The translations under genes and the position numbers were made by a program. From NCBI GenBank assembly GCA_964036195.1, contig OZ038451.1, positions 28,723,927 through 28,787,926 of the forward strand: a stretch of 64,000 nucleotides of DNA. The letters run 5' to 3'. The notes beneath the pieces are model-generated. The model saw only the letters and a list, made by a program, of their open reading frames with translations. It made no database searches and was not told the origin of the DNA. Every line of letters starts with the position of its first letter. Positions within the stretch are counted from its first letter, which is position 1. This DNA comes from Sphaerolaimus hirsutus. Taxonomy: Eukaryota; Nematoda; Chromadorea; Monhysterida; Sphaerolaimidae. This document shows, one piece after another, positions 33,904-42,193 of this stretch.

Positions 33904-34702
33904 TATGTTGAAGTTTTAAATCAGATTAGTGTAAACATACTTTTGACACAGAAGAGAATGTAGTTCATTTCATTTCAAAGAAGAAAATTTCATGAGGGGT
34001 CGTCACTTTTTAGTACCGGTTTTCTATTGCCAACTCTAGTCCACCATCATGTCAGGTTCCAGATGTGGAGAGAACACACCTGCCTTCCGTATAGTTGGTT
34101 AGGTGTGTAGTGTGGGTTGTTTCAAACCTATGAATTAAATGTTTCAATGATTCGTGATTATGCATCACTTTCGATGCATATTCAGTTCAGTCTAATAAAG
34201 TCCCAGAATACAATAATGGACCCCCTCCTAAGTCCCACCAAACTTAATGAAATCAGGGCTGGGATTGTGGGGGAGGTTGCTGAGGTACAATATATAGACT
34301 TTTTCAAGGTGTAGAAAGCTGCAATGGGAGAAAATTATAAAAATAATTATAAATATGTCAAAATGGTCTTAACACAGATACAAATATTTCTGTGGCTATA
34401 TCTATATAGCCAATAATAGTGATTTCTATATGAACAGAGACAAAAAGTGCAAATCACCTGCATGTGACTCATTTTAATGGATGCTTCTATGTATTGCAAC
34501 GAGTTTTTTACATCCTCACCACTACCAAAAGTATTTTGGTCAGGAAAGCATAAATAAACTGACACTAATTTTTTGAAACACTTTAAAGGTTAAAAGTATG
34601 CATAAAGATGAGTACAAGTACTTTATGGAAGGAAATGTAAACATAATGTCTTGGTACTCACATATATGTACTTTTTGAGTAAAAAGGTAAATACATTTTC
34701 AG
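33904..34702. other. Spacer, no gene confirmed
   Basis: AT-rich sequence downstream of the minus-strand Ser/Thr-repeat gene. A minus frame at 34347-34565 has protein-like stretches but no splice link or domain I can support. Confidence 0.4.
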
Positions 34703-35850
34703 CTATGGGTGAGTGCCTTGGGTCATTGCTTTGCTCGTGCTTTTGTGTTTATCTTTATCATAGCCATTGCTCATTGCTTCAGTGGTGCCTTGGTTTGTAG
34801 ATTCATCATAACCATCACTTCTTGGTTCAGTGGTGGTTTTGCTTGTAGATTCATGATAACCATAACTTGTTGGTTCAGTGGTGCCTTTGCTTGTGGATTC
34901 ATTATAACTATTGCTCGTTGGTTCAGTGGTGCCTTTGCTTGTAGATTCACCATAACTATTGCTCGTTGGTTCAGTGGTGCCTTCGCTTGTAGATTCACCA
35001 TAACTATTGCTTGTTGGTTCAGTGGTGCCTTCGCTTGTAGGTTCACCATAACTATTGCTCGTTGGTTCAGTGGTGCCTTCGCTTGTAGATTCACCATAAC
35101 TATTGCTTGTTGGTTCAGTGGTGTCTTTGCTTGTAGATTCACCATAACTATTGCTCGTTGGTTCAGTGGTGCCTTCGCTTGTAGATTCACCATAACTATT
35201 GCTCGTTGGTTCAGTGGTGCCTTCGCTTGTAGATTCACCATAACTATTGCTCGTTGGTTCAGTGGTGCCTTTGCTTGTAGATTCACCATAACTATTGCTC
35301 GTTGGTTCAGTGGTGCCTTTGCTTGTAGATTCACCATAACTATTGCTTGTTGGTTCAGTGGTGCCTTTGCTTGTAGATTCACCATAACTATTGCTCGTTG
35401 GTTCAGTGGTGCCTTTGCTTGTAGATTCACCATAACTATTGCTCGTTGGTTCAGTGATGCCTGCGCTTGTAGATTCACCATAACTATTGCTCGTTGGTTC
35501 AGTGGTGCCTTCGCTTGTAGATTCACCATAACTATTGCTTGTTGGTTCAGTGGTGCCTTCGCTTGTAGATTCACCATAACTATTGCTCGTTGGTTCAGTG
35601 GTGTCTTTGCTTGTAGATTCACCATAACTATTGCTTGTTGGTTCAGTGGTGCCTTCGCTTGTAGATTCACCATAACTATTGCTCGTTGGTTCAGTGGTGC
35701 CTTTGCTTGTAGATTCACCATAACTATTGCTCATTGGTTCAGTGGTGCCTTTGCTTGTAGATTCACCATAACTATTGCTCGTTGGTTCAGTGGTGCTTTT
35801 GCTTGTAGCTTGATCACTGTATTGACTTGTATATGATGGTGACATCCAGT
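34703..35850 (-). CDS. Ser/Thr-rich tandem-repeat exon (mucin-like), last exon
   Basis: The exon follows the acceptor TTTACAG (35857-35851 on the minus strand) and reads DWMSPSYTSQYSDQ, then about 21 units of a 16-residue repeat (48 bp), consensus TSKGTTEPTSNSYGES, then a diverged tail ending MTQGTHP and a stop at 34703. The Ser/Thr density suggests heavy O-glycosylation, as in secreted or surface mucin-like proteins (inference). Units vary chiefly K/E at position 3. There is no membrane anchor at the C-terminus. Phase agrees with the upstream exon at 36352-36798. Both complementary frames are also open, purely because the period is a multiple of three. Confidence 0.75.
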
Positions 35851-36351
35851 CTGTAAATTTTCTAAAGTAAAATATTTAACATGCCTGTGAGTTTTCAATT
35901 TTTGATCTTTTCAAGATAGGTTATGATGTGAAATTATTCTTGAGATATTCTCACTTCTGTATTTTGGAAAAAGCTTTTTGGATTTGTGATGTAACAGTAC
36001 TGATACTACTTCTGAATGTGATAGAATATAGTTGTATAGAACCAGTCATCATGCCAGTAAAGAATAACTTCAAACAACTCTCAACATGGGTGACATCCTG
36101 AACTCAATGCTATTGAGTTCAAGGTGCTTCACAACTGTGTGTTATGATTGTCTGCTATGTAGCTGTGTGTTGCTGTTGGTTGAGGCAAAACATTTACATA
36201 TTGTGAACTAAATATTCAGTAAAATTCAAAAACTTACTATGAAAACATCCAATATGTTTTCTTCTACAACGAAGCCAAGAAAAAAAGAAAAAAATTTAAA
36301 ATGCAAAAAAATCAGAGATATCCTATGTGCCATTATTACTCCTAGCTTAAC
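35851..36351 (-). other. Intron of the mucin-like gene
   Basis: About 500 bases between the two exons, AT-rich, bounded by GT (36351-36350) and AG (35852-35851) on the minus strand. Stop codons occur in all minus frames. Confidence 0.6.
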
Positions 36352-36798
36352 CACTGCCTTTGCTTGTAGTCTCATTGTGGGCTAGGCTGGCTCCATTGAT
36401 ACTTTGCCCAGTGTGTTCATTTGTACTCCCACTGGTGACACTGGTACTTTGACTGGTGGATTCTCTGCTTATCTTGTTTGTAGAATCACTGGTTTTGTCA
36501 TAGTGCTCAAATGTTGTTGTAAGTGTTTTACTTGTGGTGATGTTGTGGCAGTCTGACAATCCCAGTTCTCTCATAACAGTCACCAATGCATCTGTGTGTG
36601 GGCATGTGTGCATTGTTTTGCTTTGCTGGAAGCACTCCTTTGCTGGAAAGCACATGGCAGTTCCTTCTAGTGGTGTAAAAAGTGCCATGGCTTTGACACC
36701 AAGCGCCAAATGTGCAAAAACACCTTTTTGAACTTCAGCACCAAATGCCGATGTTGACAGGGCAGGCGCCGACAAATATTTATCTTTTCCAGGATTTT
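36352..36798 (-). CDS. Cys-containing exon of the mucin-like gene
   Basis: The minus-strand acceptor TTTCTAG precedes AAAATCCTGG; the exon reads NPGKDKYLSAPALSTSAFGA, then a compact region with four cysteines (AMCFPAKECFQQ, MHTCPHTDALV, LSDCHNITT), then a Thr/Ser-rich tail ending TTSKGS. The donor GTTAAG at 36351 leaves one base, and the acceptor of the next exon (to 35851) brings two, giving an in-frame Asp. The domain is not one I can name. The signal peptide exon must lie further right, where a nested transposon (36910-38846) occupies the presumed intron. Confidence 0.7.
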
Positions 36799-36909
36799 CT
36801 AGAAAGATTTAATTTTTATTACTTTTTGATAGATTTTAAAAATTTCAGAAAATATCAAAAATCATCTTATTGTATTTTTATCAGCTTTTTCAAGCTCTTA
36901 TTACAGTTA

Positions 36910-38846
36910 CCATATTTATTCTAATAGAATGGTATACCTCCAATAGAACGATATGGCACCTCCAATAGAACGGCAGGTTTTGGCACATTTTTGCACTCAT
37001 GAAAACAAACAGCACCCCCGATAGAATGGCACCGCCAATAGAATGGCAGGTAGAAATTGCATTGGAAGAGTGCAAAAACACCACAATATTAGAAAAAAAT
37101 GGGTGGTGAGAACATTCAATGTGTTCGGAACAGGGTTGGTTTTATAAAAATTATTTGTATACAAATTGTATTTTATTTTAATTTTATTCTTGTTTCATTT
37201 TATTTTATTTTATAAGTCATTAATAAAATAAAATGACACCATTTTACAACATGTTTACAAAACTTGTATGAAAGTTTTACAAAAAATCATAATCTGGCAT
37301 GCAAGGCCAAAAAATTGTTATCATAGACCTAAACACGAAAAACAGATAAAGTGACAAACTTCCATTACTTAAAAAAAGTTGCAGTAGGTATTATTAGCTA
37401 GTTGCAAGTGTAAATTTACAATTATTGATAATAAAAATTTTCTTTTCCAGTAGAAGGACTACTGGAGTGTGCTGGTTGTATTTGTAAAATGTTATGCAAA
37501 GTGTCAATGGTCATGACAAATATAAAGTAAAGTGTCAATTGTCATGCAAAATGTCAAGTGTCATGTTGAATGTCAAGTGAAGTGTCAATTGTCATGCAAA
37601 ATGCGAAGTGTCATGATAAATGTAAAGCCAAATTGCATGACATTTGTAAATTGTGTATCCAAATCTTATGTTTTTGTATCCAAAGCTTATATTTTGTATC
37701 CAAATCTTATGTTTTTTCTCCAAAGCTTATGTTTTGTATCCAAATCTTGTGTTCTTGTATCAAAATGTTCACATAAGATGTGGATACAAAACATAAGATT
37801 ATAATACAAAACATCAAATTTGGTTACAATTTGCTTGACAATTGACACTCTACTTTACATTTGTCATGACAATTGACCCTTTGCATGACACTTGACATGA
37901 CATTTGACACTACAGGGCTTAGGTTAGGGCTGTCCCCATTTCCACAAATGAACAGGTAGAAACTCAAGCAACAAAATAAAATTTTTTACAAAAAATATGA
38001 ATTTACATACAATTTTACATAAATACAAATTTTTATACAATTTTACAAAAATTCTAATTTCATACAATTTTCATTTTTATTTCTAAATTTTCCATTTTAT
38101 GTTTATTTTTTATTTTTTTCTGAGATTATGCCAACCCTGGTTTGGAACCATGATTTAGGGTTGTATTCACATTTGGTTTTGTTTGAATTTGTGCTCTGAT
38201 ATGACAATATTGTTCATGTTTCATTAAAAATACTATGTTCAAATGGAAAATGTGTAAAAAATATACCTAGGTGAAAAAGTAGAATAGCAGCCTCCAATAG
38301 AACAGCACCTTCAATAGAACGGCAGTTTAAAAAGTTGATGAAAAATTTTTATGGTGCTCTTCTAGATTAAGAAATACTGTAGTTACTTTATTTTATTGTT
38401 GTGAGATTTTTTGTGATTATATTTACTGTATTTTTTCTGATAAAACAGCATACCTCCAATAGAATGGCAGGTTTTGGCACATTTTTGCACTCACAAAAAC
38501 AATAGAATGGCAGCCTTCAATAGAACAGCACCTACAATAGAACAGCAGGTAGAAAATATGTTGGAAGAGTGCCAAAGACAAAAGTATTTGAAAAAGAGCG
38601 TTGAGAACATCCAAAGTATTCAGAACTATTTATCATTCAGGCGTTGTTTCCACATTTAATTGATGCTTTGATTTCAAAATGTTGGTCATATTTCATTAAA
38701 AATACTGTGTTTTAATGAATAATGTGTGAAAAAGATTGGTGAAAAATATATCTGCAACTTCCAGTAGAACGGCACCTCCAAAATAATGGTAGGTGAAAAA
38801 GATGACAAAAAAATAGAATGGCGAACTTCTATTAGAAGAAATACGG
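36910..38846. mobile_element. TA-flanked element, AATAGAATGGCA words, with nested hAT-like element
   Basis: CCATATTTATTCTAATAG at the left and CTATTAGAAGAAATACGG at the right, with TA on both sides. Arms are made of CAATAGAACGGCACCTC and AATAGAATGGCAGG words. A 1-kb hAT-like element (37131-38139) splits it. Confidence 0.68.
37131..38139. mobile_element. hAT-like element, CAGGGTTGG termini
   Basis: CAGGGTTGGTTTTATAAAAA and CATTATGCCAACCCTG-type right end (seen as ATTATGCCAACCCTG) flanked by GTTCGGAA / GTTTGGAA (7 of 8). Arms are TTTTATTTTATTT and TACAATTTTACA words. A block of ATGTCAAGTGTCATG words (about 37480-37910) sits inside. Confidence 0.75.
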
Positions 38847-39022
38847 TAATTTTTTGTTTTCTCAAAATCACACAATTTTCACTGCTACTCACACATATCC
38901 TCGCATTGCAGCATATGCATTGTAACATTGTGAGATGCCTGCAGGCAACAGAAATTAAATAAAGTGGAGAAAAGGTATCTATTATGTTCACAATTTTTAA
39001 ATGCACATCCTTTTATTCAAAT

Positions 39023-39510
39023 CAATGTTGTTAAAACGTATTTACATTTAATCGATAAATACGTATACTCGCGTACTGGGTAAATACGTTAACGTTTCCT
39101 CCCAAAAAAATTCTGGTACTCACATACTCGCGTACATTTTGAAAGTACGTGAGTACAGAAAACATATTTTAAGGGGACTTAAGATGTCATTTTGCCAGAC
39201 AGAAAGTGTCAAACATAGGACATTTTCTTAAGAAATACTTATCAGGAGAGAAAACACATCTTTGGTATATTGGAAAGTAAAAATTGAAAAAAACATCCAT
39301 TTTTACATTATTTTTGTGAGAAAAATACTCACTTTTACGTTTTCTTTGAGAAAAATATGTTTTTTTAAACGTTTTTCTCTAGAAAAATACTCCTTTTTAC
39401 GTTTTCTCTGGAAAAATATTTTACTCACATTTTACACAGTGTAAAAGTCAAAAAAAATACTTTACATTTATGTTCACTTTAAAAAAAATTCAGTACTTTT
39501 AACAACTCTG
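39023..39510. mobile_element. hAT-like element, CGTATTTACG words
   Basis: CAATGTTGTTAAAACGTATT left end and TTTTAACAACTCTG right end with ATTCAAAT / ATTGAAAT flanks (7 of 8). Arms are GTACTCGCGTAC and AAATACTCACTTTTACGT words. Relatives: 52958-54448 and the left part at 54825. Confidence 0.75.
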
Positions 39511-39518
39511 ATTGAAAT

Positions 39519-40431
39519 GTATAAGAAAATAATATGGTGTGTTTGAGGTTTATGCTGTATTTATCTTGCGTTGCACAAGGTCGTTGCTGCAATCAACAAT
39601 GGGTAATAAGTTCTCCAAAAAAATGTAAGAGCATTTTTACGATGAGGAAAACACCACCCCACAATTTTTTTAGACAACCAAATGCAATAATAATTCATGG
39701 AACGTAAACTGCAATGTATTTTGTAAACTAAAATTCAAATAAATCCCCTCAGGTATTTTGGCGACTTTTTCGTAGCTTACGGGGCCTGCATGGCACTGCG
39801 CAGCAGTTTTCCCTGCTGTGCTACACCCCGATAAAGCACAGCACTGCAAGATTGACGCCGCTGCACTGGCAGACCAAGTTTACCATGTCCTTAGCAGTTG
39901 TAGTGCTCTGCACAATTTTGTTTCCTTATCCCCCATTAGTTTTTCATATCAATGTGCGCCAATTCAATTTGAGTAAATTTAGCTAAGTTATTCTTAGCCC
40001 AAATGTAAACTACATTCCACGTGGCACAAGGTGAGAAGGGAATTTCACATTTTCACTCTAAAAATGCCGCGGCGTGGCGTGTGGACGTCTTTGAAGTTGT
40101 CGGCACACTGTTGTGACTTTCTGGGCGGTTGAATGCACATTCCACCATTTACTTATCTTTGGGCAGAGGCGGAGACTGCGACTGATAGGTAGGTGGCGAA
40201 TACTGTTCCGCATTCCTCCCCATGTTGACTAGATTGTCATGCATCATCTAGTATCGGTGGGTGGTAGGAACAGCTTCTGATAACGCCCCAAGTGACAAGT
40301 CGCAGTCCAAAAAAATACATTTTCCACCGCCCCAGTACAAATATCTCATCACGCTTGGAAGGGTGAGGCCATCGGGCTGAAACCTTTCTCACGGGCGCGA
40401 GCTGACCAGATACTCACAATAGTGGGTCTCG
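39519..40431. other. Spacer flanking the gypsy insertion, no gene seen
   Basis: Mixed sequence; GC content rises toward 40 kb. No frame with recognisable domains. Confidence 0.4.
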
Positions 40432-40435
40432 ACGT

Positions 40436-40590
40436 TGAAGGGCGCTCGATCGTTGTACTCGGAGTTGTTTACTGCGGTCGCGTCGTCGTCGAGTGCCACT
40501 GAGGGCCACATGAGCTCGACTATAAACAATCGAAAGGGAAATCACTACGGATGCGCATACACGGAAAACTACCTAATGCGCATCCTAACA
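40436..40590 (-). repeat. 3' LTR of the gypsy element
   Basis: Identical partner of 48145-48299. Together with the ACGT duplication it fixes the element boundaries exactly. Confidence 0.95.
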
Positions 40591-40600
40591 TTTTCCCCCT
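40591..40600 (-). promoter_or_regulatory. Polypurine tract
   Basis: Minus strand AGGGGGAAAA directly abuts the 3' LTR, the expected plus-strand primer site. Confidence 0.85.
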
Positions 40601-40633
40601 ACACAGGAAAAGACACGAAAATTGGAATTTTTT

Positions 40634-41863
40634 TCAGAAAATCACGGGGAGGAGGTCTTCCTGTTTTTCCCCCTCCAAAATTTCAGAATCAATTCCCTCT
40701 ACAGAGTTACCGCGGAGCGTGCGCAAATCCACATTTGCCGTAGCCAGTTGGGAGGACAGGTATTTTACGCGGTACTCTAGGGAATGAACGCGGTCCAGGA
40801 GGGCTGTGTTGGACTCCGTGGTGGTCTGCAGCTGCGCTCGGGTGAGTTTGTGGGCGCTTTTTTCAGCCTCGAGTTGCGACTCGGAAGTGGGGCACTGAGT
40901 GGGGGTACCAGTTTTGCGTGGGGTTGGGTGGGACGGAATGAGAGGTGGGTGCGGGACGAGTGAGCGAGGGGAGTTGGGGGGTTTCAAAAAGGGGTTTGAA
41001 GTCGGTGGGGTTTTTGTGGGTTCAGTTTTTGGGCGTTTTGTGGTGGTAGGTTTTTGGGATCGATAACTCACTTGCGGGGTCGGTGAGGGGACCGGTTTGG
41101 GCGAGCCCGGGGGGTCGCACATGGCCGGAAGCGGGGTAGGTGCCGGTGCGCTGACTGGCTCGGGGTCGGCGGCCCGCTCAGGTGCCACGTCCGTCGTAGC
41201 GTCCGGGTCGCGCTCGGTCACAGAGTCGTTGACGGGCGGCGGCACATGCGCTGGCTTCGGCTCGCTCGGGCGGCGGGGAACCTTCTGTTTAGGAGTCTGA
41301 GACGAAGTGCGCAAATTGAAGGTGCTGGTGTGGCCAAAATTGGGGGGTTTGGGAGATATTGGAGCCAGTGTATTTTTTCGAAAAATTGAAGGGGTAGCCA
41401 AAAACGTGCGCGATGCGCACCAAGTACAATGGGGGGTGGCTTTTAGTGTAATAAAAAGTTCTCTCAGGTTGTCAATACAGGGTTTGCAATTTCCATCATA
41501 ACACAAAACTTTTCCGCAGGGGTGACCCACCGAACTGCGTCCACTGGAGCTGCTGGAACTGCTGCTGGAGCGTTGGCGGCGGCGAGCCGAGCGCGAATGT
41601 GAGTCGGCGCGTCGGCGCGGCGCGCGATCCGGGCTGGCGCGGCGGCTGGCCCGGGATCCGCGTCCGGAGTTGCCACGCTGGCCGCGTCCGCGTCCACGCC
41701 AGGAAACGCCCCTGCGGCAAGGGGCCCAAGGTGTCCCGGTGCGTACACGCGAGGCCACATGGCGCGTGTCGCAGTGCGCCAAGGGGATCGCTGGGGCCCC
41801 ACGCATGTGCATATTCACTCCAGGGTGCTGGTGGTGCGATGGAGTAGTGCATGGGCAAGGCAT
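40634..41863 (-). CDS. Gypsy ORF3: SR-rich, Cys-cluster, Pro-rich, coiled-coil protein
   Basis: 409 codons between pol and the 3' LTR, where an env gene would sit, but without signal peptide or membrane segment. Order: an Arg-rich stretch (WRGRGRGQRG, SRRASPDRAPRRR), a poly-Ser/Arg run, a Cys cluster at about residues 113-150 (CGKVLCYDGNCKPC then PHCTWC) that could bind zinc, a long Pro/Thr linker, and a C-terminal heptad-like helix (SQLEAEKSAHKLTRAQLQ to VHSLEYRVKYLSSQL). It is not a known env or chromodomain. An RNA-binding or gag-like accessory role is possible but unproven. The tail overlaps nothing and stops 43 bases before the polypurine tract. Confidence 0.6.
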   Translation of the reverse strand: MPCPCTTPSHHQHPGVNMHMRGAPAIPLAHCDTRHVASRVRTGTPWAPCRRGVSWRGRGRGQRGNSGRGSRASRRASPDRAPRRRADSHSRSARRRQRSSSSSSSSSGRSSVGHPCGKVLCYDGNCKPCIDNLRELFITLKATPHCTWCASRTFLATPSIFRKNTLAPISPKPPNFGHTSTFNLRTSSQTPKQKVPRRPSEPKPAHVPPPVNDSVTERDPDATTDVAPERAADPEPVSAPAPTPLPAMCDPPGSPKPVPSPTPQVSYRSQKPTTTKRPKTEPTKTPPTSNPFLKPPNSPRSLVPHPPLIPSHPTPRKTGTPTQCPTSESQLEAEKSAHKLTRAQLQTTTESNTALLDRVHSLEYRVKYLSSQLATANVDLRTLRGNSVEGIDSEILEGEKQEDLLPVIF

Positions 41864-42107
41864 CCAAGCCTAAAATCAGGGTGAGTTGAGGATTAGGGTT
41901 TTTTTGGTAGACTTTTGGGAGTAAAAGACTGGAGAAAGTATTACCAATGGAGGGTAGGCCGGTGGGGTTTGCTGCTGGTAATACGGGTACGTGGGTGCAT
42001 AAGTCATGTGAGACATGTTTCGAGCACCGACTACCTCGATCGAGCGCATAAAAGGTAAACTTGTGACCCACTAGAGGGTTAACCAGTAGGTATTTACGTT
42101 TACTCAA
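41496..42107 (-). CDS. Gypsy ORF after pol, retropepsin-like pattern
   Basis: 203 codons starting 87 bases after the pol stop. The first 85 residues read as real protein: FTFYALDRGSRCSKHVSHD and later LTLILGLDALP. A hydrophobic-ALD-x-GS motif followed by ILG-x-D is the layout of retropepsin-type proteases, in particular those of BEL/Pao elements (inference; no search done). The last 120 residues overlap ORF3 in another frame and are probably not coding. Whether the product is joined to ORF3 by frameshifting is unknown. Confidence 0.45.
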   Translation of the reverse strand: MSKRKYLLVNPLVGHKFTFYALDRGSRCSKHVSHDLCTHVPVLPAANPTGLPSIGNTFSSLLLPKVYQKNPNPQLTLILGLDALPMHYSIAPPAPWSEYAHAWGPSDPLGALRHAPCGLACTHRDTLGPLPQGRFLAWTRTRPAWQLRTRIPGQPPRQPGSRAAPTRRLTFALGSPPPTLQQQFQQLQWTQFGGSPLRKSFVL

Positions 42108-42193
42108 AGGGGAGAGTTACCTGTAAATTATGAGAGGAAAAAACAACAGAATGTCAAATAGAACGAAATAAACAAAAAATTTCGGGAGAGATA

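Noticed and set aside
34709..35836. Long plus-strand and second minus-strand open frames across the 48-bp minisatellite (over 300 codons each)
   Set aside because: A repeat period divisible by three with no stop in a unit leaves several frames open. Only the minus frame rich in Ser/Thr has a phase-matched upstream exon.
41097..41873. Plus-strand frames opposite gypsy ORF3
   Set aside because: Low stop density from high GC; no motif and they run against the transcription direction of the element.
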